The notes: generated from the letters alone by a model not told the origin. A DNA stretch of 19,291 nt from JADJYF01 sp050186725 (GCA_050186725.1 JBFWYG010000082.1:1-19291), one strand, 5' to 3'. Shown: positions 1 to 7,108, counted from the first letter of the stretch. A program made the numbers and translations.

Positions 1-220
1 CACGCTTGCCGGCCGCGCACAGCGACTGGATCTCGGCCGACACCTGCTCGCCGCGCCGGCGCACCGCCGCCATGGCGGCGGGATCGAGGCGCGTCATGCA
101 CGCTTCGATGCCCTGCGCCTGCTCCATCAAGAGGCGCAACTGCTGTTCGTCCAGCAGCTGCGCCTGGGCATCCGATACGCAACCCAGCAGCGCCAGGGCG
201 GACAGACGGATACGCATCAT
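1..220 (-). CDS. Small secreted protein, N-terminal part (cut by window edge)
   Basis: The reading frame runs leftward from ATG at 220 and is still open at base 1, so only 73 codons are visible. The translation begins MMRIRLSALALLGCVSDAQA, a short basic start, a hydrophobic stretch and an AQA-type signal peptidase site near residue 20, so export to the periplasm is likely. The mature part is predicted helical and rich in Gln, Glu and Ala, with two cysteines (in EACMTR and SLCAAG). A GAGGAA Shine-Dalgarno lies 7 nt before the ATG, which fixes the start; a second ATG follows at once. The protein is not recognised. The opposite-strand frame over this region lacks a ribosome binding site and looks like a shadow. 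Confidence 0.7.
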   Translation of the reverse strand, partial: MMRIRLSALALLGCVSDAQAQLLDEQQLRLLMEQAQGIEACMTRLDPAAMAAVRRRGEQVSAEIQSLCAAGKR

Positions 221-322
221 CGGTGGGTTCCTCGTGATTGGTGGGTGCGGGGGTTCGACCACATGGGTCGGCATCGATTCCGCGTGCGCGTCGCATGTTG
301 CGACGAACGCCTGTCACCACCC

Positions 323-352
323 TTTACCTCGCGACGCAGTTCGCCCCATACT
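323..352 (+). promoter_or_regulatory. Possible sigma-70 promoter for the 391-462 small gene
   Basis: TTTACC (323-328) and CATACT (347-352) are 18 bases apart and each matches four of six consensus positions. They lie about 40 bases before the small gene at 391. The match is weak and rests on position as much as on sequence. Confidence 0.25.
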
Positions 353-375
353 CGAACCCTGTTCAACGGTAATGC

Positions 376-390
376 AAAGGAGGTGATCCA
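376..390 (+). promoter_or_regulatory. Extended, near-perfect Shine-Dalgarno sequence
   Basis: AAAGGAGGTGATCCA is complementary to the canonical 16S rRNA 3' end (TGGATCACCTCCTTT) over its whole length. The AGGAGG core ends 7 bases before ATG 391. The other start sites in this window show matches of only about 4-7 bases. It decides the start of the small gene. Its last bases, GATCCA, can also pair with TTGGATC at 427-433. Confidence 0.75.
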
Positions 391-433
391 ATGTCTAGTG
401 AGATTATCGTGATATCCGTGCGTGCGTTGGATC
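385..433 (+). promoter_or_regulatory. Possible start-occluding hairpin
   Basis: GATCCAA (385-391) and TTGGATC (427-433) are perfect 7-base complements. The 5' arm covers the end of the Shine-Dalgarno sequence and the first base of the start codon of the 391-462 gene. Pairing would reduce initiation. The 35-base loop makes the structure only moderately likely. Confidence 0.3.
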
Positions 434-462
434 TTGGTTCCAGGACGGAAGCGTCGGCCTAG
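391..462 (+). CDS. Candidate 23-residue peptide gene or leader peptide
   Basis: ATG 391 to TAG 460-462 encodes 23 residues beginning MSSEIIVISVR, with a hydrophobic N-terminal half and a polar, charged C-terminal half. It has no hydrophobic stretch long enough for a membrane span. Support comes from the 15-base Shine-Dalgarno at ideal spacing and from terminator-like hairpins at 523-546 and 550-572 that could close a stand-alone short transcript. It uses codons rare for such a G+C-rich genome (TCT, AGT, ATA, CTT, AGG), and its G+C is visibly lower than its neighbours'. GATCCAA (385-391) can pair with TTGGATC (427-433), hiding the start codon. I do not recognise the peptide; it lacks the Glu-x3-Tyr of PqqA. 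It could be a real microprotein, a leader peptide or part of a regulatory RNA. Confidence 0.45.
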   Translation: MSSEIIVISVRALDLGSRTEASA

Positions 463-522
463 CCGCGATTCCGGCCATCATGCGACCGACATACACGGTG
501 CGCGGATAGCAAATCTCACGGA

Positions 523-546
523 GGGCCGCGCAAGCGGCCCTTCTTC
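523..546 (+). terminator. Rho-independent terminator-like hairpin
   Basis: GGGCCGC (523-529) and GCGGCCC (534-540) form a perfect 7-bp stem closed by a GCAA tetraloop and followed by TTCTTC. It lies about 60 bases after the small gene stop and before the next gene, so it would end the short transcript. Confidence 0.6.
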
Positions 547-549
547 ATT

Positions 550-572
550 GCGCGCATCGCGCGCCCTTCTTC
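550..572 (+). terminator. Second tandem terminator-like hairpin
   Basis: GCGCGC (550-555) and GCGCGC (559-564) can form a 6-bp stem around ATC, followed by CCTTCTTC. The tail resembles that of the hairpin just upstream. It ends only 13 bases before ATG 586, an unusual position for a terminator. Confidence 0.35.
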
Positions 573-585
573 GCCGGATCCGAGC

Positions 586-1596
586 ATGACCGATACCCCT
601 GCCGCCCAGGAACACGAAGTCGATCTCATCCTGGACGCGGTGAACGCCATGTTCACCCGCCTGCGTCACCACGCCGAGCCGCCGCTGCCCCCGCCGGTGG
701 CCGCGAGTCACGAGAGCGTGGCCTACATCGAAGCTTTCTGGCCGCAGGTCGCGCGCCTGGTCGCGGCCGATCCCAAGGGGCTCGGCATGAGCTTCGAACT
801 GGACGGCGCGCGACGCAGCCTGGAAGACGCTCGCCGCGACCCGGAGCTGCGCGCCCTGGCCGGCAACGATGTGTTCGCGCTCGGCGTGCTGGCGCCCATG
901 CGGGTGATGAGTGAACTGCTGAACGCGGCGACCGCCGCCTGGGCAACCGAGCTGCGCGGCGCCGGCATGGGCTGCCCGTTACGCTACTCGGTCGACGCGG
1001 AACGGTACGTGTCGCTGCGCACGCTGCTGCCGCATCGCGCAGAGAGCGACTCGCCGGTCGGCGCCAATGCGCCCACGCTGGTGATGGGCGGCACCACGAC
1101 CGCCATCACGCTGTGCTGGAATCTCTTGTGGCGACTGCCCGGCGCCTGGCGGGAGCTGACCGGCACACCCATCGATCGCGAGACCCTGAACGACCTGTGG
1201 CTCGCCACGCGCGAACTCCTGTTCCGCGTCGGCAGCGGCAGCCTCGTCGCCTTCGTCAGTCTCGCCAGCGCCTGCACGCCGCATCCCGACGCGCCGCTAT
1301 GGCAGGGCATGGGCGACCTGTCGCTCGGCCGCGGCGAGGGACGGTACAGCTGGCGCATGAATGAAGGCTTCTTCCAGCGCGTGCTGGAGACCGTGAACCG
1401 TATCCACCTCGCCCAGCAGGGGCATTACCTCGGCTGCGCGGCGCTCTACGCGCGGGCCGCGCCACTCGCGCTCGAAGGTGAAGCACCGGACACCGGCGGC
1501 GCGCGCCAGCCGACCATCTTCTCCGAGTTGCTGCGCTGGATCACGGTGGTCGCGCGCGCAACGTATTTCCCGGTGTTTCCGCAGCGTCGGAGCTGA
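586..1596 (+). CDS. Conserved-looking protein of unknown function (336 aa)
   Basis: The frame runs from ATG 586 to TGA 1594-1596 with the G+C-rich codon pattern of the confident genes. The product is mostly helical, with Pro-rich PPLPPP near residue 34, paired tryptophans in LCWNLLWRLPG and no signal peptide or clear membrane segment. No catalytic motif is recognised. The start is uncertain: no good Shine-Dalgarno precedes ATG 586, and two terminator-like hairpins lie directly upstream. It is followed by a 28-base palindromic repeat and meets the thioesterase gene convergently. Its function cannot be assigned. Confidence 0.7.
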   Translation: MTDTPAAQEHEVDLILDAVNAMFTRLRHHAEPPLPPPVAASHESVAYIEAFWPQVARLVAADPKGLGMSFELDGARRSLEDARRDPELRALAGNDVFALGVLAPMRVMSELLNAATAAWATELRGAGMGCPLRYSVDAERYVSLRTLLPHRAESDSPVGANAPTLVMGGTTTAITLCWNLLWRLPGAWRELTGTPIDRETLNDLWLATRELLFRVGSGSLVAFVSLASACTPHPDAPLWQGMGDLSLGRGEGRYSWRMNEGFFQRVLETVNRIHLAQQGHYLGCAALYARAAPLALEGEAPDTGGARQPTIFSELLRWITVVARATYFPVFPQRRS

Positions 1597-1615
1597 GGGC
1601 GATGTGACGCAAGCT

Positions 1616-1643
1616 GGGACAGACCCCGTGCGGGGTCTGTCCC
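1616..1643. repeat. 28-nt dispersed palindrome, copy 1 (REP-like, bidirectional terminator candidate)
   Basis: GGGACAGACCCC (1616-1627) and GGGGTCTGTCCC (1632-1643) form a perfect 12-bp stem around GTGC, followed on the plus strand by TTCGTTCT. It lies between two convergent genes. A copy differing at two of 28 positions occurs at 18790-18817, also between convergent genes. Size, palindromy and placement fit REP-type elements, which in many proteobacteria are spread by REP-associated tyrosine transposases. None is present here. Confidence 0.8.
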
Positions 1644-1652
1644 TTCGTTCTG

Positions 1653-2054
1653 TCAGCCGCGAGGATCGAGCTTGTAGGTGACGGTGGCGAGCGCCACTTC
1701 GTCGCCTGCTTCGTTCACCACCGTCACTTCCGTCACGCAGATACTGCCGCCACGTCGACGCACGCGCGCGGTGGCGATCAAGTCCGAACGCACCACGAGC
1801 TTGAGGTAGTTGATGGAGAACCCGACCGTCGCGCCGCGCGAGCCGTGTCCGACGCGCGGATGACTCCAGCAGGCGCAGGTGCCGACCGTGTCGACCAGGG
1901 AGGCGATGGCGCCGCCGTTGACCCGCTCGGTGCCGAGATGCTCGCCGTAGGGCAGGCGCATCACCACCAGGTCGGGCTCGGCCGACAGCAGTTCCATGCC
2001 GAGATGACGGGAGTACTCCTGGCCCGTCGCGATGTAGTCGACCAAGGGGGTCAT
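1653..2054 (-). CDS. PaaI/YdiI-type hotdog-fold thioesterase
   Basis: This 133-residue protein has the single hotdog domain typical of acyl-CoA thioesterases, which hydrolyse acyl- or aryl-acyl-CoA in the cytoplasm. The helix motif NGGAIASLVDTVGT (residues 46-59) matches the PaaI HGGxxxxLxD signature, with Asn in place of the usual first His, a known variant; Asp55 is the expected catalytic acid. The strand region GATVGFSINYLK follows the family pattern. ATG 2054 is chosen because GAGGA lies 5 bases upstream and the protein then has the usual family length; an upstream in-frame extension looks spurious. It follows the luciferase-like gene by 74 bases on the same strand, so co-transcription is possible. 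The substrate is unknown. Confidence 0.88.
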   Translation of the reverse strand: MTPLVDYIATGQEYSRHLGMELLSAEPDLVVMRLPYGEHLGTERVNGGAIASLVDTVGTCACWSHPRVGHGSRGATVGFSINYLKLVVRSDLIATARVRRRGGSICVTEVTVVNEAGDEVALATVTYKLDPRG

Positions 2055-2077
2055 GGGTATCCTCGAGAAAGCAGGCT

Positions 2078-2113
2078 TCGCGCGTGGCGAGCGACGAGCG
2101 TCGCCACGCGCGA
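2078..2113 (-). repeat. 13-bp inverted repeat between two co-directional genes
   Basis: TCGCGCGTGGCGA (2078-2090) and TCGCCACGCGCGA (2101-2113) are perfect complements around a 10-base loop. The structure lies 15 bases past the stop of the luciferase-like gene and before the thioesterase start. It lacks a clear U-tract on the minus strand, so an mRNA processing or stabilising hairpin is as likely as a terminator. Confidence 0.6.
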
Positions 2114-2128
2114 TGACGAAGGCTTGCG

Positions 2129-3004
2129 TCAGGCGTTCGGCGCCAGCGCTTCGAGCGCCTGCCAGCAGGGCCCCGGCTGGCCGTCGGCGCGTATCGGCTG
2201 CACCACGACCTGCGCCGCGCCCGCGTCGAGGTAAGCGGCCAGCTTGGCCTTCACCTGCGCGGCCGAGCCCCAGGCGACCATTGCGTCCATCAGGCGATCG
2301 CTGCCACCGTTGGCGAGATCGCTCTGGTCGAAGCCGAGGCGGAACCAGTTGTTGTAGTAGTTCGGCAGGCCCATGTAGACCGCGAGTGCCGCGCGCGCGG
2401 CCTTGCGCGCCACCACTGGATCCTCGGTCAGACACACCTTCTGCTCGCAGATGATCGCACCATTCGGGCCCATCGCGGCGCGCGACAGCGCGACCTGCGC
2501 CGGCGTGATGTTGTAGGGGAAGGTGCCGAGCGTGCGCGCGGCGGCGAGCTTCGACATTTGCGGACCGAGCGCCGCCAGCACCACCGGCTTCTCCGCCGGC
2601 GCGCCGCCGAGGGCGGCCCAGGCCTGGTCCATGCGGTCGAGGTAGGCACGCATGGTCTTCACCGGACTCGCGTACTCGTGGCCGCGGAAGTCCGCCACCA
2701 GCGGCGCGTGAGAGACGCCGAGACCGAGCACGAAGCGGTTGCCGTAGAGCTTGTTCAGGCTGTTGGTGCCCATCACCGCGGCGGTGGCATCACGCGCGTA
2801 GATGTTGGCGATGCCGCTCGCCACCATCAGCTTGCGGCTCGCGCCCAGCAGGTAGCTGCCGATGGCGAAGGGCTCGTAGCCCATGGCTTCCGGATACCAG
2901 AGCGTGGCATAGCCTAGTTCGTCCATGCGCGCCGCCAGCGTCGCGAGCTGCGGCGCGTCGAGCAGGTCGGTGAAAGTGAAAACGCCGTAGGTACCGAATC
3001 GCAT
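2129..3004 (-). CDS. Luciferase-like (LLM class) flavin-dependent oxidoreductase
   Basis: This 291-residue protein has the bacterial luciferase-like TIM barrel. It starts MRFGTYGVFTFTDLLD, followed by AARMDELGYATLWYPEA and NRFVLGLGVSHAPLV, hallmarks of LLM-class oxidoreductases that use FMN or F420. The sequence resembles the branch often annotated as F420-dependent, but cofactor choice cannot be read from sequence alone. ATG 3004 is preceded by GGGAGG at 8 bases; a longer upstream frame covers the divergent promoter region and is unlikely. The gene is divergent from the lipoprotein gene at 3133 and lies upstream of the thioesterase. Substrate not known. Confidence 0.85.
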   Translation of the reverse strand: MRFGTYGVFTFTDLLDAPQLATLAARMDELGYATLWYPEAMGYEPFAIGSYLLGASRKLMVASGIANIYARDATAAVMGTNSLNKLYGNRFVLGLGVSHAPLVADFRGHEYASPVKTMRAYLDRMDQAWAALGGAPAEKPVVLAALGPQMSKLAAARTLGTFPYNITPAQVALSRAAMGPNGAIICEQKVCLTEDPVVARKAARAALAVYMGLPNYYNNWFRLGFDQSDLANGGSDRLMDAMVAWGSAAQVKAKLAAYLDAGAAQVVVQPIRADGQPGPCWQALEALAPNA

Positions 3005-3034
3005 GCTGTACGCCTCCCTTGTTGTCGGCCCGGG

Positions 3035-3040
3035 AGCATA
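3035..3040 (-). promoter_or_regulatory. Possible -10 element (TATGCT) for the luciferase-like gene
   Basis: TATGCT reads on the minus strand about 30 bases before ATG 3004, matching four of six -10 positions. No convincing -35 is visible. Confidence 0.25.
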
Positions 3041-3132
3041 CCCACTGGGCGGGCATGACGATAGGGCCGGGCGCCGGCTGCGCGCGACGCGGCGCTCGGG
3101 CATCATGGCGGCAGTAGCGAGCACTGCCTGCC

Positions 3133-3738
3133 ATGTTTCCGTCGTCCGCCCTGACCCGCTTCGCCTTGTCCTGCGCCGCCCTCGGGGCGCTGCTCGCCGG
3201 CTGCGGCGAAAAGGCCGAGACGGATCTCGGCCTAGAGCTGCGCACCGCCCCCGGCTGGACCTATGTCGGCGCGGCCGCGGCCGAACGCACGGGCGACACC
3301 GTGCGCTTCGACGACGATGCGCTCGCCGCGGCGCTGGCGCCGCGGGGCGCCGGCGCGCTGTTCGCGGTACTGAAGCACGCGCCGCCTCATGCCGGACATA
3401 ATCCGACCTTCGGCGTGAGCGTCGAACGACGCGCGGCGGCAGGCCGCGCCTCGCCCGTCGCGCTGCTGTCCGAGCAGGTCGAGTCGGCGCGCCGCGAGGC
3501 GGGCTTCAGCGTCGTGCGCGGGCCGCAGGCCGTGCGGCTCGCGGGACGCGACGCCGCGAGCGCCACCCTGCGCGCGCCTGGCCCGGACGGCATCGCGACG
3601 CGCATCCAGCTCACCCTGCTGCCGCTCGCCGACATGGTGGTACAAGTCACCGCCACCGACGCGGCAAGCGGCGCCGAACGCGTTGATGCCGAGTTGGATG
3701 CCATGCTCGCGTCGCTGGTCGTGCATGGCGCGCCCTGA
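3133..3738 (+). CDS. Small lipoprotein of unknown function
   Basis: The 201-residue product starts with a basic/hydrophobic segment ending in the lipobox LAGC (residues 21-24), so Cys24 should be lipidated and the protein anchored in the inner or outer membrane facing the periplasm. The mature part carries several short amphipathic strands (GWTYVG, ATLRAPG, ADMVVQVTAT), suggesting a small alpha/beta domain. No enzymatic motif is recognised. ATG 3133 has no strong Shine-Dalgarno, but the lipoprotein signal begins at the right distance from it. The acyl-CoA dehydrogenase gene begins 67 bases downstream on the same strand, so partial co-transcription cannot be excluded. Confidence 0.75.
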   Translation: MFPSSALTRFALSCAALGALLAGCGEKAETDLGLELRTAPGWTYVGAAAAERTGDTVRFDDDALAAALAPRGAGALFAVLKHAPPHAGHNPTFGVSVERRAAAGRASPVALLSEQVESARREAGFSVVRGPQAVRLAGRDAASATLRAPGPDGIATRIQLTLLPLADMVVQVTATDAASGAERVDAELDAMLASLVVHGAP

Positions 3739-3766
3739 AGCGCCACCGTCGCCACGCCGGCTGGCG

Positions 3767-3772
3767 TATAGT
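3767..3772 (+). promoter_or_regulatory. Possible -10 element (TATAGT) for the 3806-9420 operon
   Basis: TATAGT matches five of six -10 positions and lies 33 bases before ATG 3806, in the gap after the lipoprotein gene. The -35 region is poor, so an activator may be needed if it is real. Confidence 0.3.
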
Positions 3773-3805
3773 CGCGCTGCCCATAGTCACGCAGGTCACC
3801 ACGCC

Positions 3806-4942
3806 ATGATGTCGCGCACGGTCTACGCCCCCGAACATGAACTGTTCCGCGACATGGTGCGACGCTTCGTCGAGCAGGAAATCGTGCCCTTCCATGCGCA
3901 GTGGGAGAAGGACGGCATCGTCAGTCGCGAAGTGTGGCGCAAGGCCGGCGAACAGGGACTCCTGTGCAGCTTCGTGCCCGAGAGCTACGGCGGTCCCGGC
4001 GGCGACTTCCTGCACACCGCCATCGTCATCGAGGAACTTGCCAAGGTCGAAGCAACCGGCCCGGCCTTTCACTTGCACTCCGGCATCGTCGCGCCCTACA
4101 TCCTGCACTACGGCACCGAGGCGCAGAAGCAGCGCTGGCTGCCCGGCATGTGCGCCGGCGAGCTGATCGGCGCCATCGCCATGACCGAGCCGGGCGCGGG
4201 CAGCGACCTGCAGGGCATGCGCTCGCGCGCGATTCGCGACGGCGACGAGTTCGTGCTGAACGGCCAGAAGACCTTCATCTCCAATGGCCAGATCGCGGAC
4301 CTCGTGATCACCGTCGCGAAGACCGATCCCGCGGCGGGCGCGAAGGGCATGAGCCTGTTCGTGGTCGAGCGTGACGACGCCGGCTTCTCGCGCGGCCGGA
4401 ATCTCGAGAAGGTCGGCTGGCACGCGCAGGACACCTCGGAGCTCTTCTACAGTGATGTGCGCCTGTCGGCCGAGCGGCTGCTCGGCGAAGAGAATCGCGC
4501 GTTCCGCTATCTCATGCAGGAGCTCGCGCAGGAGCGGCTCATCGTCGCGCTGCGTTCGATCACCACGCTCGAGACCGCGGTCGCCAACACGGTGGCCTAC
4601 ACCAAGCAGCGCGAAGCCTTCGGCAAGCCGCTGTTCGCGCTGCAGAACACGCGCTTCAAGCTCGCCGAATGCCACACCCAGGCGGCCGTCACGCGCTGCT
4701 TCGTCGATCGGTGTCTCGCGCTGCACATGCAGGGCGAGCTGGACGCCAACGACGCGGCGATGGCCAAGCTGCAGGCCACCGAAGCGCTGAACCGCGTGCT
4801 GGACGACTGCCTGCAGCTGCACGGCGGCTACGGCTACATGTGGGAATATCCCATCGCGCGCGCGTGGGCCGGCCACCGTGTCAGCCGCATCGCCGGTGGC
4901 TCCTCGGAAATCATGAAGGAAATCATCTCGCGCACGCTGTGA
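3806..4942 (+). CDS. Acyl-CoA dehydrogenase
   Basis: This 378-residue flavoprotein has the full length and domain order of the family: N-terminal helical domain, beta domain with AMTEPGAGSD (125-134), and C-terminal helical domain with YTKQREAFGKPL (264-275). It introduces the alpha,beta double bond of an acyl-CoA thioester and passes electrons through FAD to ETF. The catalytic base should be Glu347 in GYMWEYPIAR, the MCAD Glu376 position. The usual RDARV-like stretch reads AGHRVSRIAGGSSEI, a mild variation. ATG 3806 is chosen because conservation begins at SRTVYAPEHELFR; a longer in-frame extension overlaps the lipoprotein gene. It is the first gene of a tight cluster, 36 bases before the Tat protein. 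Chain length or branching of the substrate is unknown. Confidence 0.93.
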   Translation: MMSRTVYAPEHELFRDMVRRFVEQEIVPFHAQWEKDGIVSREVWRKAGEQGLLCSFVPESYGGPGGDFLHTAIVIEELAKVEATGPAFHLHSGIVAPYILHYGTEAQKQRWLPGMCAGELIGAIAMTEPGAGSDLQGMRSRAIRDGDEFVLNGQKTFISNGQIADLVITVAKTDPAAGAKGMSLFVVERDDAGFSRGRNLEKVGWHAQDTSELFYSDVRLSAERLLGEENRAFRYLMQELAQERLIVALRSITTLETAVANTVAYTKQREAFGKPLFALQNTRFKLAECHTQAAVTRCFVDRCLALHMQGELDANDAAMAKLQATEALNRVLDDCLQLHGGYGYMWEYPIARAWAGHRVSRIAGGSSEIMKEIISRTL

Positions 4943-4978
4943 GGCCGTGGGCCTCGCGCGCTGCCACCCCGCTTGCGC

Positions 4979-5527
4979 ATGCTCGACCGACGCACTTTCC
5001 TGACCGGCGCGCTCGGCGCCTCGCTGCTCGTGTCATTGCGCGCGCGCGCGCGGCTGTCGCCCCTGCCGACGGTGCGCGTGGTGGTGGACGGCGGTTGCCG
5101 CGATGCGCAGGCCTTCGCGCGGGCCTGCGGGCTGGACGACGCCGTCCCTCACGATGGCGCCGCGCTGGCAGCGATGCTCGAGGACATGCGCGAATCCGCC
5201 TGCGTGGGTCTCGGCCGCGATTCCCAGGTCTTCGTCCTCACCCGCCTGCTCGCCCCACGCGGCTATCGCCTGGTGTACGAAGGTCGGCACAACCACGTCG
5301 CGGGGCGCGTCCAGCATCAGCTGCGCGGCGCACCCGACGATGTGCGGACGCTGGCCGCGGCGCTCAGCGACGCGGGTAAGGCCTGGCCGCGCTGTCTCGC
5401 GGCAGCCGTGCCGCGCCTCGCGCACGCGACTTCGCTCGAGCAAGCGACCGCGCACGGCAGCGCGAGTCTGCCCGCGCGCGTCGAGGGGCCGGGGCTCCTG
5501 GTGTCCTGGTGTCTCCTGCGCTCGTGA
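4979..5527 (+). CDS. Tat-exported protein of unknown function
   Basis: The product of 182 residues begins MLDRRTFLTGALGASLLVSL, a typical twin-arginine signal (DRRTFL, arginines 4 and 5) followed by a hydrophobic core and ARA. It is therefore likely exported folded, perhaps with a cofactor or as a partner of another protein. The mature part has cysteines in GGCRD, ACGLDD, SACVG, PRCLA and SWCLL, and a His-rich GRHNHVAGRVQHQ that might bind metal, though no known motif is matched. ATG 4979 is preferred over TTG 4973. Its TGA overlaps the GTG of the next gene (GTGA), so the two are probably translationally coupled. Position before VAO-type oxidases recalls the unassigned pchX gene of p-cresol operons, but no homology is claimed. 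Confidence 0.75.
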   Translation: MLDRRTFLTGALGASLLVSLRARARLSPLPTVRVVVDGGCRDAQAFARACGLDDAVPHDGAALAAMLEDMRESACVGLGRDSQVFVLTRLLAPRGYRLVYEGRHNHVAGRVQHQLRGAPDDVRTLAAALSDAGKAWPRCLAAAVPRLAHATSLEQATAHGSASLPARVEGPGLLVSWCLLRS

Positions 5528-7104
5528 AGCCGCGCGACGCGCTGCCACCCGCCCGCGTCGACGCTCGCGCGCTCGACGCCGCGCTCGACGAGTGGCGCAC
5601 CGTCCTCGGTCCGCAGTGGGTGCTGAGCGGCGCGGCGCCGGGGCTCGCCAGGTACCACGACGACTTCGCGCTCGATGACGCGCGGGCGCGCGCGCCGCGC
5701 GCGGCGCTGCAGCCGGCCAACCTCAAGCAGGTGCAGAAGGTCCTGGAAATCGCGCGACGCCGCGGCGTGCCGCTGTGGCCGCTCGCCACCGGTCGCAATC
5801 TCGGCTATGGCGGCGCGGCCGCGCGCCAGGCTGGCATGGTGATGCTCGATCTGAGTCGCATGCAGCGCGTGCTGGAGATCAACGAGACGCTGGGCTACGC
5901 GCTGGTCGAGCCTGGGGTCAGCCATCTCGATCTGCAGCGCGAGCTCGCGCGGCGCGGCAGCGCGCTCACGGCGGCGCCGCCCGCCGCCGGCTGGGGCAGC
6001 GTGCTCGGCAACCTGCTGGAACGTGGCCACGGACACACGCCGCGCGCCGAACAGTTCGACAACCTGTGCGGCCTGCAGCTGCTGCTCGCCGACGGCACGG
6101 TGGTCGAGACCGGGCTCGGCGCGCGCGAGCGCGGCAAGCCGCGCGCACTGCTGCCCTGGCGCCACGGCCTGCCCGCCGCGAGTCTCTTCGGCCAGGCGAA
6201 CTTCGCCGTCGTCACGCGCCTTGGTATCGCGCTCGCGCCGCGACCCGCGGCGCTGCGCGCCTATCGCGTGAGCGTCGCGGCCGAGGACGATCTGCGCGCG
6301 CTGGTGGAACGCCTGCGCCCGCTGCTGCTGGAAGGCGTGGTGGCGCCGGGCGGCGCCATCGTGAGCCTGCTGCTGGACGCCGCTCTCGTCACCACGCGGC
6401 GGCGTCTCGGTGGCACGACGGGGCCACTCGACGCCGCGGCGCGCGCGCGGCTCGCAGCCGATCTCGGGCTCGGCGCGTGGAACTACCACGGCGCGTTCAC
6501 CGGCAGCGAGGACAGCGTGGCGGGCGACGCGAAAGTGCTCGCCGAGGCGCTGCGTGGTCTGACCGGCGCCCGCTTCGAGTTCGAGGATGTCGCCGGCTCG
6601 TCGCCTGGCGTCGCGCTGCACGCGGCGCTCGCGCGCGGCGTCGCCAGCACCGAAGCCCACGCGATGATCGACTGGGTCGGTGCCGGCGCCCATCTCGATC
6701 TCGACACCAGCCTGCCGCTGCGCGGGGACGCGGCGCTGGCGGCCTTTCGCGCCCACCAGGCGCTGAGCGAAGAGCACGGCTTCGACTATCTGGCCTCCTT
6801 TCAGCTCGGGGCTCGGGATCTGCGCCATCGGCACATGCTGGTGTTCGCGCGCGATGACGGCCACGCCGGCGCGCGCGCCGCGAAGCTCTATCGCGCGCTG
6901 GCGGCTGCCGCGGCGCGGCGCGGCGATGGCGTGTTGCGCACCCATCTCGACTTCATGGACGACATCGCCGCGCAGTACACCTGGAACGACCAGGCGTGGT
7001 TGCGCACCTGCGAGAGTCTGAAGGACGCGCTCGACCCGACCGGTCTCCTGGCGCCCGGCAAATCGGGACTGTGGCCGGGCCGCGGCGGGCGCAAGGGCGA
7101 CTGA
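5524..7104 (+). CDS. FAD-linked oxidase of the vanillyl-alcohol oxidase / 4-cresol dehydrogenase family
   Basis: This 526-residue protein has the FAD-binding PCMH-type domain in the first 240 residues: WPLATGRNLGYGGAAAR (85-101), YALVEPGVSHLDL, GWGSVLGNLLERGHGHTP (156-173) and FGQANFAVVTRLGIALAP (222-239). These align with the FAD-pyrophosphate and isoalloxazine-contacting motifs of vanillyl-alcohol oxidase and p-cresol methylhydroxylase. The C-terminus ends in ALDPTGLLAPGKSGLWP, the family signature. Such enzymes oxidise para-alkylphenols or aryl alcohols at the benzylic carbon. Covalent flavin linkage (His or Tyr in relatives) cannot be settled by eye. GTG 5524 overlaps the Tat gene stop; GTG 5509 is an alternative adding five residues. 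A divergent paralogue begins four bases downstream. The natural substrate is unknown. Confidence 0.88.
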   Translation: MKPRDALPPARVDARALDAALDEWRTVLGPQWVLSGAAPGLARYHDDFALDDARARAPRAALQPANLKQVQKVLEIARRRGVPLWPLATGRNLGYGGAAARQAGMVMLDLSRMQRVLEINETLGYALVEPGVSHLDLQRELARRGSALTAAPPAAGWGSVLGNLLERGHGHTPRAEQFDNLCGLQLLLADGTVVETGLGARERGKPRALLPWRHGLPAASLFGQANFAVVTRLGIALAPRPAALRAYRVSVAAEDDLRALVERLRPLLLEGVVAPGGAIVSLLLDAALVTTRRRLGGTTGPLDAAARARLAADLGLGAWNYHGAFTGSEDSVAGDAKVLAEALRGLTGARFEFEDVAGSSPGVALHAALARGVASTEAHAMIDWVGAGAHLDLDTSLPLRGDAALAAFRAHQALSEEHGFDYLASFQLGARDLRHRHMLVFARDDGHAGARAAKLYRALAAAAARRGDGVLRTHLDFMDDIAAQYTWNDQAWLRTCESLKDALDPTGLLAPGKSGLWPGRGGRKGD

Positions 7105-7108
7105 CGCC

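Noticed and set aside
6..386. Plus-strand open frame of 126 codons
   Set aside because: It overlaps the secreted-protein start on the minus strand, which has a signal peptide and a Shine-Dalgarno. The plus-strand frame has neither and a composition typical of a shadow.
376..391. Possible 16S rRNA 3' end on the minus strand
   Set aside because: About 15 bases match the canonical 16S tail, but helix 45 and the rest of the rRNA are absent, so it reads as a Shine-Dalgarno on the plus strand.
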